DNA of 64,000 nt, taken from positions 186,001-250,000 of the forward strand of contig NZ_LAPZ01000003.1 of the NCBI RefSeq assembly GCF_002120225.1, given 5' to 3'. Source of the DNA: Tenacibaculum holothuriorum (GTDB taxonomy: Bacteria; Bacteroidota; Bacteroidia; Flavobacteriales; Flavobacteriaceae). The position numbers and the translations under genes were made by a program. Of the stretch, positions 50,760 to 61,305 are shown piece by piece (within the stretch, counting starts at the first letter, position 1; each line of letters begins with the position of its first letter). The notes under the pieces are model-generated. The model had not been told where the DNA came from. It saw nothing but the letters and a program-made list of their open reading frames with translations, and ran no database searches.

Positions 50760-51698
50760 GTGAATAAAATTAGTGACATACCTAAAGCTTTTTTCGGATT
50801 TCTATTAGCAGCATTTTTAATGTGGCTTTTAATAAATCTTTCTAAAAAGTACACTACTCAAGTAAGTTATACTCTAAATTACATTAATCTTGCTCAAAAT
50901 AAAATTTTTGAAAAAGAACCTTTAAAAGAAATTCCAATTACAATTAAAGGAACAGGTTTTAAGTTGTTAGCGGCAAACTTTTCTAATAAATCATTAGATG
51001 TAAATCTCGATAAAATATATAAAACCAAAAACAACGGATATTATTTACTCTCAAACAATTTGAAAGCTAATTTTCAAAAACAATTAGCAAACGGAATCGA
51101 ATTACAACAAGTTGATATAGACACACTCCATCTTAATTTAGGATTATTGGCTTCTAAAAAAGTCCCTTTAGTTGCTGATTTAGATCTTAATTTTCAATTA
51201 GGTTATGACCTATCGAAACCAATTCTTCTACAACCCGATAGTATTAATGTTTCAGGAACTAAAAAGTTGTTAGACAAACTAACTCATTTTAATTTACAGA
51301 AAGTTACACTAGAGAACATTTCAGAAAACTTAACTACAACTTCCAAAATCATTCTACCTGAAGAATTCAATCAATTAAAACTAAATACTACTAACACTAC
51401 TATTCAACTTTTTGTAGATAAATTTACTGAAGGAGAATTTGAAATTCCTATACTGGTTAAAAACGTTCCAAATTCAATAAAACTTAATATTTTTCCTAAG
51501 AAAATTAAAGTTGTGTATAAAGTAGGGTTAAAAAACTTTAATAAAATTACTGAAGATTCTTTTAGTGTTGAATGCGATTATTTACAAACACAAAAAAACA
51601 ATGTTTCTTACTTAATCCCTAAACTTATTAATAAGCCAGAAATGGTTACTTCTGTAAGAATTATACCTAATAAAATAGATTTTTTAATTAACAAATAA
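50760..51698 (+). CDS. YbbR-like domain protein
   Basis: 312 residues, start GTG 50760. A transmembrane helix (about 12-28) with cytoplasmic N-terminus, then YbbR repeats (about 45-310) in the periplasm. In Firmicutes YbbR (CdaR) controls the CdaA diadenylate cyclase, but no cdaA is present here. Next to coaE, 7 bases apart, so co-transcribed. Confidence 0.8.
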   Translation: MNKISDIPKAFFGFLLAAFLMWLLINLSKKYTTQVSYTLNYINLAQNKIFEKEPLKEIPITIKGTGFKLLAANFSNKSLDVNLDKIYKTKNNGYYLLSNNLKANFQKQLANGIELQQVDIDTLHLNLGLLASKKVPLVADLDLNFQLGYDLSKPILLQPDSINVSGTKKLLDKLTHFNLQKVTLENISENLTTTSKIILPEEFNQLKLNTTNTTIQLFVDKFTEGEFEIPILVKNVPNSIKLNIFPKKIKVVYKVGLKNFNKITEDSFSVECDYLQTQKNNVSYLIPKLINKPEMVTSVRIIPNKIDFLINK

Positions 51699-51705
51699 AC
51701 TTTTA

Positions 51706-52290
51706 ATGATGGTTGTAGGATTAACTGGTGGAATTGGTAGTGGAAAATCTACCGTAATGAAAATGTTTTCTGAATTTGAAAACGTCGCTATTTATATTGC
51801 AGATGACGAAGCTAAAAAGTTAATGAACACTTCTTCAACCATAAAAACCGCTTTAATAAAAGAATTTGGGGAAGAAACTTACCTTAAGAATCAACTAAAT
51901 AGACCTTATTTAGCTAGTATTGTTTTTAATAATAAAGAAAAATTGGCTTTTTTAAATTCTGTTGTACATCCTGTTGTACATCAACATCTTTCAGAATTTA
52001 TTAAAAATAACAGCGATAAAGACTACATTCTGTACGAAAATGCTATTCTTTTCGAAAACGGTAGTAATAAAATTTGCGATAAAATTATTACTGTAACTGC
52101 TCCTATTAAAACTCGAATTTTACGAGTTGTCAATAGAGATAAAACGACAAAAGAAGCAGTTGTTAGTAGAATGAATAACCAATGGAATGATTATAAAAAA
52201 ATGTTACAATCTCATTATGTGATACATAACATAGATTTAACAAAAACCAAAGCTCAAGTTTTAACTATCCATAATTCTTTAACAAAATAA
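51706..52290 (+). CDS. coaE: Dephospho-CoA kinase
   Basis: 194 residues. P-loop G-L-T-G-G-I-G-S-G-K-S-T (5-16), lid region with V-N-R-D-K-T and N-Q-W. Last step of CoA synthesis. The start may be ATG 51706 or the adjacent ATG 51709. Confidence 0.94.
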   Translation: MMVVGLTGGIGSGKSTVMKMFSEFENVAIYIADDEAKKLMNTSSTIKTALIKEFGEETYLKNQLNRPYLASIVFNNKEKLAFLNSVVHPVVHQHLSEFIKNNSDKDYILYENAILFENGSNKICDKIITVTAPIKTRILRVVNRDKTTKEAVVSRMNNQWNDYKKMLQSHYVIHNIDLTKTKAQVLTIHNSLTK

Positions 52291-52346
52291 CCTAGTAAAT
52301 CTATCAACTATTTAACTATTTTCTTAATTTTTTCTTAAAATAAAAG

Positions 52347-52354
52347 TATCTTTG
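52347..52354 (+). promoter_or_regulatory. Putative -7 element of the two-component pair
   Basis: TATCTTTG, about 55 bases before ATG 52409. No -33 TTG at normal distance. Confidence 0.5.
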
Positions 52355-52408
52355 TTAATGTAAGTTAAAACGAAACTCCCCTTCATTCTAATCACTTATT
52401 TTTGAGTA

Positions 52409-53983
52409 ATGGGTAAGAAAATTTTTATTCTTATTGTTATTTTAATGAGTATTTCTTTAATAGGAATTATCTCTGTTCAAGTATATTGGATTAAGGACGC
52501 GATTAAGAATAAACAACAACGATTTGAAACTGATGTCCGTATTGCTTTAGCACGAACATCTGAACGTATAAAGGAACGAGAAGACGAAGATATTCTTAGA
52601 AAACATCAACCATTTATAGAGAGTAATCTATTTAGAACTCGTACAGGTGTTAAGAATTATTTATATAAATCTATCGACACGACCGGTAGAAAAAAGTTCA
52701 TTTATGGCGCGTATATAGAAGAAGAACATCAAATTCCTTTAGGAAGTATTGACAATCCAAATTTTGACGAAACTAAGATTGTAAAAACAATTACAGCAAA
52801 GAAAGATTATAAGTCAGAATTAGTTATAAAAAGTTCGGAGAATTTTACTAATAAACATTTAAATAATAGGTTCACAACCATTAATGATTTTAGTGATTTC
52901 AACAATATGCAAATTATTGATTTCTTTTCAGAAGAGCGTAAAAGATTACCTCTAAGCAAAAGAGTTAGTAATAATGAACTAAACAATACACTAAAAGAAG
53001 AGTTTGAAAAACGAAATATAAAACAAGAGTTTAAGTATGGTGTATATGAAGACGGATTAGCAACCAAATTAAAGTCAGGATATTTTAAAATTCAGCCTGA
53101 AGATAATTTTTATTTTCCTTTGTTAATGGATAGAAACGGAAATAGTAAATACAAACTATACGTTAAATTCCCTAACAATCGTAAGAATTTATTATCAGAA
53201 ATGACTCCGATTTTAATTTCATCTTTACTATTCATTGGTATTATTATTGCTGCTTTTTCTGTATCGTTATATCAATTAGTACGTCAAAAAAGAATTTCAG
53301 AAATAAAAACTGATTTCATTAACAATATGACGCATGAATTTAAAACACCTATTGCAACAATAAATTTAGCGTTAGACGCGATTAAAAATCCGAAAATAAT
53401 AAGTAATGAAGATAAAGTAAAACGTTATGTACAAATGATTCGTGATGAAAATAAACGAATGCACGGTCAGGTAGAAAACGTTTTAAGAATATCAAAATTA
53501 GAAAAGAATCAAATAGATATAAGTAAGGATGCCATTGATATGCACGACATAATAGAAGAAGCTATCGAACACATTCAACTTATAGTAAACGATAAAGAAG
53601 GAAGCGTGTCAACACATTTTAAAGCAATTTCTTCGGAAGTATTAGGGAATCAATTCCATCTAACTAATGTAGTTGTTAACATGTTAGAAAATGCGATAAA
53701 ATATTCTGAAAATGCTCCTAAAATTGATGTTTATAGTGAAAACACAAACAAATACTTCATTTTAAAAATAAAAGATGAAGGTATAGGAATGAGCAAAAAT
53801 GCTCAAAAATATGTGTTCAATAAATTCTATAGAGAACATAAAGGAAATATACATAATGTGAAAGGTCATGGCTTAGGTTTAGCTTATGTAAAGGAAATTG
53901 TAACAAATCATCAAGGAACCGTTCATGTTGAAAGCGAAAAAGGAAAAGGAAGTACATTTACAATTAAATTACCATTAATATAA
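52409..53983 (+). CDS. Sensor histidine kinase, RprX-like
   Basis: 524 residues. TM1 about 5-27, a periplasmic sensor (about 28-272) without recognised domain, TM2 about 273-295, no HAMP visible, HisKA with phospho-acceptor H309 in N-N-M-T-H-E-F-K-T-P, and HATPase with N-M-L-E-N-A-I-K-Y-S, D-E-G-I-G-M and G-H-G-L-G-L-A-Y. Similar to Bacteroides RprX. Paired with the regulator 13 bases downstream. Confidence 0.9.
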   Translation: MGKKIFILIVILMSISLIGIISVQVYWIKDAIKNKQQRFETDVRIALARTSERIKEREDEDILRKHQPFIESNLFRTRTGVKNYLYKSIDTTGRKKFIYGAYIEEEHQIPLGSIDNPNFDETKIVKTITAKKDYKSELVIKSSENFTNKHLNNRFTTINDFSDFNNMQIIDFFSEERKRLPLSKRVSNNELNNTLKEEFEKRNIKQEFKYGVYEDGLATKLKSGYFKIQPEDNFYFPLLMDRNGNSKYKLYVKFPNNRKNLLSEMTPILISSLLFIGIIIAAFSVSLYQLVRQKRISEIKTDFINNMTHEFKTPIATINLALDAIKNPKIISNEDKVKRYVQMIRDENKRMHGQVENVLRISKLEKNQIDISKDAIDMHDIIEEAIEHIQLIVNDKEGSVSTHFKAISSEVLGNQFHLTNVVVNMLENAIKYSENAPKIDVYSENTNKYFILKIKDEGIGMSKNAQKYVFNKFYREHKGNIHNVKGHGLGLAYVKEIVTNHQGTVHVESEKGKGSTFTIKLPLI

Positions 53984-53996
53984 AAGAAGGGACAAA

Positions 53997-54695
53997 ATGG
54001 GAACAAAGAAAATTTTATTAGTTGAAGACGATCCAAATTTTGGAACAGTATTAAAAGATTATTTAGCATTAAACGATTATAACGTTACACATGCTAAAGA
54101 CGGAATTGATGGTTTAATTATGTTTAAAAACTCCGAGTACGACTTATGTATTTTAGATGTTATGATGCCTCGTAAAGACGGATTTTCACTAGCAGAAGAT
54201 ATTAGATCAACAAATAAAGAAGTGCCTATTATATTCTTAACCGCTAAAACATTAAAAGAAGATGTTTTAAGAGGCTATCAAGTTGGTGCAGACGATTATT
54301 TAAATAAACCTTTCGATTCAGAAGTTTTACTTCATAAAATAAAAGCTATTTTACAAAGAAAGGAAAACGAAAAATCTACAGAAAGTGAAGAATTCGAATT
54401 TAAAATTGGTAAGTTCGATTTTAATTCAAAACTACGTCATTTATCTTTCGACGGTGCTGAACCTCAGAAATTATCACCTAAAGAAAGTAAGTTATTAAGA
54501 ATGTTAGCTATTCATAAAAATGATTTAATGCCACGTGAATTAGCTTTAACAAAAATTTGGAGAGACGATAACTATTTCACATCAAGAAGTATGGATGTTT
54601 ACATTGCTAAATTACGTAAGTATTTAAAGAGTGATGAAAACGTTGAAATATTAAATATTCACGGAGAAGGATTTAGATTAATAGATAAATCTTAA
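53997..54695 (+). CDS. OmpR-family response regulator, RprY-like
   Basis: 232 residues. Receiver with acidic pocket E10-D11-D12, phospho-acceptor D54 in C-I-L-D-V-M-M-P and the switch lysine in F-L-T-A-K-T; a winged helix DNA-binding domain at about 135-232 (L-S-P-K-E-S-K-L-L-R, R-S-M-D-V-Y-I-A-K-L-R-K-Y-L, G-E-G-F-R-L). It is the partner of the kinase before it. A palindromic terminator follows. Confidence 0.93.
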   Translation: MGTKKILLVEDDPNFGTVLKDYLALNDYNVTHAKDGIDGLIMFKNSEYDLCILDVMMPRKDGFSLAEDIRSTNKEVPIIFLTAKTLKEDVLRGYQVGADDYLNKPFDSEVLLHKIKAILQRKENEKSTESEEFEFKIGKFDFNSKLRHLSFDGAEPQKLSPKESKLLRMLAIHKNDLMPRELALTKIWRDDNYFTSRSMDVYIAKLRKYLKSDENVEILNIHGEGFRLIDKS

Positions 54696-54725
54696 CCAAC
54701 ACTTAAATTAAAAGTTACTACGTTA

Positions 54726-54765
54726 AGAAGCTAAAGTTTTTAAAAACTTTAGCTTCTTTTATTTT
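54726..54765 (+). terminator. Terminator after the two-component pair
   Basis: AGAAGCTAAAGTTTTT and AAAAACTTTAGCTTCT form a perfect 32-base palindrome, followed by TTTATTTTTATT. Confidence 0.88.
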
Positions 54766-54832
54766 TATTACCTTGTAACATTTACAACTCAAACTCGTCG
54801 AATACGTATAAATTAACTTAACCAAAAACGCT

Positions 54833-55732
54833 TTGGAAACAATTCTATCAATAAAAAACCTCAACAAAAATTTCGGAAAAATCCATGCTGTAAACAACCT
54901 TTCATTTGATATAAAAAAAGGGAATGTTTACGGAATTTTAGGTCCTAACGGAAGTGGAAAATCAACTACTTTAGGTATCATTTTAAATGTAGTTAATAAA
55001 ACCTCTGGGGAATTTAGTTGGTTCGATGGGTCTATGTCGACTCACGAAGCTCTAAAAAAAGTAGGGGCTATTATTGAACGTCCTAACTTTTATCCTTACA
55101 TGACTGCAGTTCAAAACTTACAATTAATTTGTAAGATTAAAGGAGTATCATACGATAATATTGAAGAAAAATTGAAAACTGTTAATCTTTATGAAAGAAG
55201 AAATAGTAAATTCAGAACATATTCATTAGGTATGAAACAACGACTTGCTATCGCTTCAGCTCTATTGAATAATCCTGAAATTTTAATTCTAGACGAACCT
55301 ACCAATGGTTTAGATCCACAAGGAATACATGAAATTCGTCAAATAATTAAAAATATTGCTCAAAACGGAACTACAATCTTATTGGCCTCTCACCTACTCG
55401 ATGAAGTTGAAAAGGTGTGTTCTCACGTTGTTGTGATTAGAAACGGTATAAAATTGTATAGTGGTAGAGTTGATGAAATGACAGCTTCAAACGGATTCTT
55501 TGAATTAAAATCTGAAAACTCTTCTAAATTAATCGAAACTTTACAAAGTCATAATTCAATTGGTACAATCAAAGAAGAAAATGAACTACTTATTGCTCAA
55601 TTAAATACTGAAATGTCTTCAGTAGAAATTAATAAGTTTCTTTTTGAAAAAGGTATTGTACTTTCTCACTTAGTAAAAAGAAAACCAAGTTTAGAGCAAC
55701 AGTTCTTAGATTTAACCAACAATAACAACTAA
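54833..55732 (+). CDS. ABC transporter ATP-binding protein (ABC-2 type)
   Basis: 299 residues, start TTG 54833. Walker A G-P-N-G-S-G-K-S-T, signature Y-S-L-G-M-K-Q-R, Walker B L-I-L-D-E-P and a C-terminal regulatory portion. Like BcrA/GldA-type ATPases. Paired with the permease gene 10 bases downstream. Not assigned to GldA: that gene partners GldF/GldG, which are not seen. Confidence 0.88.
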   Translation: METILSIKNLNKNFGKIHAVNNLSFDIKKGNVYGILGPNGSGKSTTLGIILNVVNKTSGEFSWFDGSMSTHEALKKVGAIIERPNFYPYMTAVQNLQLICKIKGVSYDNIEEKLKTVNLYERRNSKFRTYSLGMKQRLAIASALLNNPEILILDEPTNGLDPQGIHEIRQIIKNIAQNGTTILLASHLLDEVEKVCSHVVVIRNGIKLYSGRVDEMTASNGFFELKSENSSKLIETLQSHNSIGTIKEENELLIAQLNTEMSSVEINKFLFEKGIVLSHLVKRKPSLEQQFLDLTNNNN

Positions 55733-55742
55733 TCAAAAAATT

Positions 55743-56591
55743 ATGCTACGATTAATAAATATTGAATTCCACAAGCTCAAACATAACAGAGCAAGTAAAA
55801 TATTATCTATTATATATTTCGGTCTTTTAACATCTATTGCATTAATAGCTGCTATAAAGTTCGACATTGGACCTATTAAATTTCACTTAGCCGAACAAGG
55901 AATTTTTAACTTTCCATATATATGGCACTTTAACACATATATGGCTGCCATATTAAAATTTTTCTTACTGCTTGTAATTGTTTCAATGATGGCCAATGAA
56001 TACAGTTATAAAACTCTGAAGCAAAATCTGATTGACGGATTAAGTAAAAAAGAATTTATACTCTCAAAATTCTATACAGTAATTGTATTCGCATTAATCT
56101 CAACACTTTTTGTATTTATAGTTTCATTAATATTAGGATTAGTGTATTCCGATTTTAATGAATTATCTATCATTTTTTCTGATTTAGAATATCTTATTGC
56201 TTTCTTCATAAAATTAGTTGGTTTCTTCTCTTTCGGATTGTTTTTAGGTATTTTAATAAAACGTTCTGCTTTTGCAGTAGCTGCAATGATTGTATGGCTT
56301 ATAGTAGAAAGTATTTTCAAAGGATATCTATATTGGACATTTAAAGATTTAAAATCTGGCACAGAAGAAGCAGTAAGTTCAATCATGCAGTTCTTTCCCT
56401 TAGAGTCAATGGCGAACCTAATTAAAGAACCATTTACAAGATTAGGAGCGGTAAAATCTGTAGCGAATCAAATAGGAGAAAATTTCACAAAAGACTACTC
56501 CGTTAACCTTCTTAATATACTTATAGTGCTATTTTGGACATTTATTTTCATTTATGCATCATATGCCTTGTTAAAAAAACGAGATTTGTAA
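55743..56591 (+). CDS. ABC-2 type permease
   Basis: 282 residues, six hydrophobic helices (first at about 22-38, last at about 257-275). Typical ABC-2 permease arrangement, starting with an amphipathic helix containing E-F-H-K-L-K-H-N. Forms an exporter with the ATPase before it; substrate unknown. The large T9SS protein gene starts 47 bases after its stop. Confidence 0.85.
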   Translation: MLRLINIEFHKLKHNRASKILSIIYFGLLTSIALIAAIKFDIGPIKFHLAEQGIFNFPYIWHFNTYMAAILKFFLLLVIVSMMANEYSYKTLKQNLIDGLSKKEFILSKFYTVIVFALISTLFVFIVSLILGLVYSDFNELSIIFSDLEYLIAFFIKLVGFFSFGLFLGILIKRSAFAVAAMIVWLIVESIFKGYLYWTFKDLKSGTEEAVSSIMQFFPLESMANLIKEPFTRLGAVKSVANQIGENFTKDYSVNLLNILIVLFWTFIFIYASYALLKKRDL

Positions 56592-56602
56592 TACTTTTTA
56601 CA

Positions 56603-56610
56603 TAAATTTG
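56603..56610 (+). promoter_or_regulatory. Putative -7 element of the first type B protein gene
   Basis: TAAATTTG, directly followed by a GGGTTTC-TTTAA-GAAACCC hairpin (56612-56630) that would form the 5' end of the mRNA just upstream of ATG 56639. The paralogue at 61338 has the same TAAATTTG box. Confidence 0.5.
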
Positions 56611-56638
56611 GGGTTTCTTTAAGAAACCCTGAATTATA

Positions 56639-59600
56639 ATGAAAAGAATACTATCATTACTCCTTACATTTTTTACCTTAACTATTTTCTCTCAAAAGGA
56701 AGCCAATATTTGGTATTTTGGAGAAAACGCAGGTTTAGATTTTAATACTACACCACCTACAGCTTTAACAAATGGATCATTAAGCACTTTAGAAGGATGT
56801 TCTTCTTTTTCAGATGTAAATGGAAACATTTTATTTTATTCAGATGGTACTATAGTTTATGATAAGAATGGTAATATCATGACCTATACTAATGGAAATC
56901 CTGCTACTAATTTAAAAGGAAATCCTTCAAGTACGCAATCTGGTATGATTATACCTAAACCAAAATCGACTAGTATTTATTATATTTTCACAGTTGGTGA
57001 TAATGGTAATCCTACGTTTGATTATTACACTGTAGACATGTCTTTAAATGGTGGATTAGGTCAACTAATAGATGAAGATGGAGACGGTATTTTCTTTACA
57101 AATTTATCTGGAACTAATACAGCTAATTGGACTGAAAAAGTAGCCGCTGTTAGAGGAAAAGAATGTAATACTTTTTGGGTAGTATCGCATTTCAATAATA
57201 GATATCATTCATATAAAGTTACTGAAACTGGAGTTGATCCAACACCTGTAGTATCTGTTGTAAATCATTTCACAAGTGGTAGTGGTGCAGTAAGAGGGTA
57301 TTTAAAACTATCTCCAGACGGTTCAAAATTAGCAATGACAAATCAAGGTGACACTGCATTATTGTATAGCTTCGACAATGAACTTGGAACCGTAAGCAAT
57401 GATGGTGTACATTTGTTAAGCGGCTTTAGTGATGGTCAAGCCTATGGAGTTGAATTCTCTAGAGACTCAAAAAAACTATACATATCGACAACTTCAGGTT
57501 TTAGAAACAGTCTATCTGATCCAGAAACAACATACAAACTATTTCAATTTGATTTAACTCAAACCGATATTCCTGCTTCAAAAAGTTTAATACACGAACA
57601 AATTGGGTTTAGGGGTGCTTTACAGTTAGGTCCTGATGGAAAAATTTATGCAACTATACCATTAACTTATAGTGACCCTAATGGCTTTGCTACACGCTTA
57701 AGCATCATTGAGAATCCATCTGCTAATGCAGCTGATGTTGTTTTTACTCAAAACGGATTAGACCTTAATGGAAGAAGATCCACTCAAGGACTTCCTCCTT
57801 TTATTTCTTCTCTATTATTACCTATAGAAATTAAAGACCAAACAAATAATACAGTAGTTAATAACCAGACTATTCAATTATGTGTTGGAGATTCTAAAAC
57901 TATTGCTCCCGATCCAGTTACTGGTAATAATGTAGATTATTTATGGAGTTTTAACAACGGAACAACCACAACTACAGTTTCAAATACTATTAACTTAGTC
58001 TTAACCAATCTTGCAACTACTGATGCAGGTACTTATAAATTAACAGTAACTCTTACTGACGATTGTGGAAATAAAGTTGAACGAGAAGCTGATTTTAAAT
58101 TAGAAATATATCCTCCAACTGTAGCTACAAAACCATCAGATATATTTTTCTGTGATGTAGATAATGACGGATTTAATGCTTTTGATTTAGAAACTTTAGT
58201 TACTCCAGAAGTCTTAAATGGGCAAAGTAATACCACTTACCAAGTAAAATATTTTACTTCTATGGCAGATGCTACTGCTAATACAAACGAATTACCTAAC
58301 CCTTATACAAACCCGACAACATTTAGTAACCAAACTATTTATGCACGTATGCATAATACTGTAGCACCAAATGCTTGTTTCGATATACAAACATTTACGT
58401 TGGCAGTTACAGGAAAACCTATTCCTCAAACTCCTACAAATTATGAAGAATGTGATGATACTTCTAACGGTGGAGACACTGATGGTTTTTTCAATAACTT
58501 TATTTTAAGAACGAAAGATAGTGAAATATTAGGAACACTACCAGCTAGCACATATCATGTAAGTTACCATACTACACCAACGGGTGCGCAAACCGATAGA
58601 AATACTGACGTTATTGACAAGAACGCTCCATTTAGAAATCAAACAGTAAATTCACAACCCATCTATGTACGAGTTGAAAACAATAACAATGCTGCATGTA
58701 ATGATACTTCTATAATTTTTAACTTAGTTGTAAATTCGTTACCTGTAATTGCTAATAACCCTGTAGAAATTAGGCATTGTGACACTGATGCTGATTTAAA
58801 TACAAATATTAATCTAACACTTGCTCAAATTAATATTTCAAATAATCACGCTAACGAAACATTTAAGTATTATCCTACTGAAAATGATGCTATAAACGAC
58901 TCTAATGAAATTACAAATCAAACAGCTCATCCCGTAACTAACGGAGATTCTGTTTGGGCTCGCACAATTTCTAATAAACAATGTTATAGAATTTCTAGAG
59001 TAAACATTGTTGTTGGTTTCTCTGCTGATGTCGCTTATAATAATCAATTTGAAGTTTGTGATGACTTTTTAGATGCTGATGGAAATGACACTACCAATAA
59101 TAACGACACAGATGGAATCACAACTTTTGATATTAGTTCGGTTGTTGATGATGTAAAAAATCTACCAATCTTCCCTCCTGCATTAAGACCAGATTTAGAT
59201 GTTTTAATTTTTGAATCAATTGCAGATAGAGACGCTGTACAAAACGCTATTACTAACTTAAGTAATTATAGAAATAAAAATGTACCAGCTAAAACCCCTC
59301 AGCCTTTATATATCAAAATAATTAACACTGTTAATAATGATTGTACTGGTATAGGTCAGTTTACTATTTGGGCTCAGCAACCACCAATAGCTAATAAACC
59401 ATCGGACATTATTGAGTGTGACGACTTTGATAGTGGCTCTTTTGATGATGGAATGAATGTTAATATAAATTTAAGAGATAAAGTAAGTGACATATTAGGT
59501 CCTACACAATCTCTAGCAGATTATACTGTTACTTTCTATACTGATGAAAATGACGCCAATACAGGAAACAACCCTATTCCTAATGACACTAATTATACAA

Positions 59601-61165
59601 ATCAAACAAGAGATAAGGAAACTATTTATGTAAGGGTTCAAAATAATGCAACAAATTGTTTTAACGATCATGTCAGTTTTGATATTATTATCAATCCAAT
59701 ACCAGTAATATCTAATACTATACCTCCATTAGCTGTTTGTGATGTACCAACAGCAATTGATAGTGACCCAAGAAATAGAGTTGCGCAAAACATACCGTTA
59801 GGCAGTAGAGATGTTGATGTTTTAAATGGAAGAGATGATACTAGATATGTGGTATCTTACCATAGAACTCGACAGAATGCTTTAGATGGAGTTTCTCCTC
59901 TTTCTAAAACAAATTATTCTAACGACCCAACTACTACTACTTTCCCAGCTAATTTAGGCGGAGATGATCCTGCTACTGAAATACTTTTCATTAGTTTATT
60001 AGACACTACAACTGGTTGTAGAAATGGAATAACAACTTTACAACTTATCATTAATCCAGAGCCAAATATTCCTGTTAACATTACAAATTATGAAGATTGT
60101 GATAATGAAACTGATGATCAATTAAGTGATACAAATGGAATTAATGGTGATATTACTTTAAAAAATAAGATTCCAGAAATTCTTGCTAATTATCCAACTG
60201 CTGAACATAGTTCATTTAAAGTAACTTTTCATGAAAATCAAGCAGATGCACAATCTAGTAATGCTCCTTTAAATGAAGATAAATATCAAAATACAACTAA
60301 TAATCAAACTATATATGTAAGGGTTCAAAATTTAAATACATCTTGCGTGTATGATGATTTAACTTTTAGTATTATAATTAATACTCTACCAGATTTTACT
60401 GTAGATACTCCTCGTATTGTTTGTAAAGGAGAGCAAATAAGATTAGAAGCTATAAATCCAGCTGCTAATTATGATTATAAATGGATTAAAGATGGAGACC
60501 CAACTAATGTAAGAAGTACTGAGGCATTTTATGATATTACAGAAGCTGGTGATTATTTAGTTACCGCTACAACTAAGGATGGAAACAACTGTGAAAGAAC
60601 ATTACGAATCCATGTTGATCCATCAAGTAAACCAACATTAACTGAAGACCACATTATTATTGAAGATGATACTAATAATAACGGGTTAGATATTTATTCT
60701 ATAAAAATAAACACACAAATAAGCTTAGGAGACGGTGATTATGAATTTGCTATTATTGATGAAAATAACATTCAATCGAGCTTCCAAGATGAACCTGTTT
60801 TTGAAAATATAAAAGGTGGTGTTTATACTGTAGTAGTACAAGATAAAAATGGATGTCAACCAAATGCTACTTTAGATATATCAGTAATTGAATATCCTAA
60901 ATTTATAACTCCAAATGGCGATCCTCATAATAGTACTTGGAAAATTAAGGGAGCCAATTCAAGTTTTTACCCAACAAGTAGTATTCATATTTTCGATAGA
61001 TTTGGAAAAATTGTAGCGATAATTCCTATTGATAGTGAAGGATGGGATGGTACATTTAACGGTAAAGTTCTTCCTTCTAGCGACTATTGGTTTAAAGCTG
61101 TTTTAGTGAACAGAAAAGGAAAAATGTTCCAACATCAAGGACACTTCTCTCTTATTAGAAGATAA
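56639..61165 (+). CDS. Giant T9SS type B surface protein (1508 aa)
   Basis: 1508 residues. Signal peptide 1-18. N-terminal beta-propeller-like part (about 20-390; starts W-Y-F-G-E-N-A-G, with L-S-P-D-G-S-K-L and L-G-P-D-G-K-I-Y repeats), an Ig-like domain (about 400-490), then seven modules of about 95-130 residues, each opening with a Cys-Asp-rich turn (F-F-C-D-V-D-N-D-G-F and variants) and closing with N-Q-T-I-Y-V-R-V-x-N and a Cys. Another Ig-like domain and a type B sorting domain (F-I-T-P-N-G-D, H-I-F-D-R-F-G-K, W-D-G-T-F-N-G) end it. Probably a Ca-binding adhesin exported by T9SS, type B being typical for SprB-like gliding proteins. Confidence 0.88.
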   Translation: MKRILSLLLTFFTLTIFSQKEANIWYFGENAGLDFNTTPPTALTNGSLSTLEGCSSFSDVNGNILFYSDGTIVYDKNGNIMTYTNGNPATNLKGNPSSTQSGMIIPKPKSTSIYYIFTVGDNGNPTFDYYTVDMSLNGGLGQLIDEDGDGIFFTNLSGTNTANWTEKVAAVRGKECNTFWVVSHFNNRYHSYKVTETGVDPTPVVSVVNHFTSGSGAVRGYLKLSPDGSKLAMTNQGDTALLYSFDNELGTVSNDGVHLLSGFSDGQAYGVEFSRDSKKLYISTTSGFRNSLSDPETTYKLFQFDLTQTDIPASKSLIHEQIGFRGALQLGPDGKIYATIPLTYSDPNGFATRLSIIENPSANAADVVFTQNGLDLNGRRSTQGLPPFISSLLLPIEIKDQTNNTVVNNQTIQLCVGDSKTIAPDPVTGNNVDYLWSFNNGTTTTTVSNTINLVLTNLATTDAGTYKLTVTLTDDCGNKVEREADFKLEIYPPTVATKPSDIFFCDVDNDGFNAFDLETLVTPEVLNGQSNTTYQVKYFTSMADATANTNELPNPYTNPTTFSNQTIYARMHNTVAPNACFDIQTFTLAVTGKPIPQTPTNYEECDDTSNGGDTDGFFNNFILRTKDSEILGTLPASTYHVSYHTTPTGAQTDRNTDVIDKNAPFRNQTVNSQPIYVRVENNNNAACNDTSIIFNLVVNSLPVIANNPVEIRHCDTDADLNTNINLTLAQINISNNHANETFKYYPTENDAINDSNEITNQTAHPVTNGDSVWARTISNKQCYRISRVNIVVGFSADVAYNNQFEVCDDFLDADGNDTTNNNDTDGITTFDISSVVDDVKNLPIFPPALRPDLDVLIFESIADRDAVQNAITNLSNYRNKNVPAKTPQPLYIKIINTVNNDCTGIGQFTIWAQQPPIANKPSDIIECDDFDSGSFDDGMNVNINLRDKVSDILGPTQSLADYTVTFYTDENDANTGNNPIPNDTNYTNQTRDKETIYVRVQNNATNCFNDHVSFDIIINPIPVISNTIPPLAVCDVPTAIDSDPRNRVAQNIPLGSRDVDVLNGRDDTRYVVSYHRTRQNALDGVSPLSKTNYSNDPTTTTFPANLGGDDPATEILFISLLDTTTGCRNGITTLQLIINPEPNIPVNITNYEDCDNETDDQLSDTNGINGDITLKNKIPEILANYPTAEHSSFKVTFHENQADAQSSNAPLNEDKYQNTTNNQTIYVRVQNLNTSCVYDDLTFSIIINTLPDFTVDTPRIVCKGEQIRLEAINPAANYDYKWIKDGDPTNVRSTEAFYDITEAGDYLVTATTKDGNNCERTLRIHVDPSSKPTLTEDHIIIEDDTNNNGLDIYSIKINTQISLGDGDYEFAIIDENNIQSSFQDEPVFENIKGGVYTVVVQDKNGCQPNATLDISVIEYPKFITPNGDPHNSTWKIKGANSSFYPTSSIHIFDRFGKIVAIIPIDSEGWDGTFNGKVLPSSDYWFKAVLVNRKGKMFQHQGHFSLIRR

Positions 61166-61185
61166 TTATATCTCAAAATAATTCG

Positions 61186-61216
61186 AAAAAGCCGACATAT
61201 TTGTCGGCTTTTTTTA
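61186..61216 (+). terminator. Terminator after the first type B protein gene
   Basis: AAAAAGCCGACA and TGTCGGCTTTTT pair around TATT, then T-run. Confidence 0.88.
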
Positions 61217-61305
61217 TTTAGTTTTTCCACCATAAAAAAATAAGGAAAAACACTGTTTTTCAAAACCTTACACTTTAAATCTTCATAATACGTTCTCTTT
61301 TTAAG

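Noticed and set aside
54833-56591. GldA/GldF gliding-motility ABC transporter
   Set aside because: The ATPase resembles many ABC-2 proteins and the pair lacks GldG; similarity alone does not support the name.
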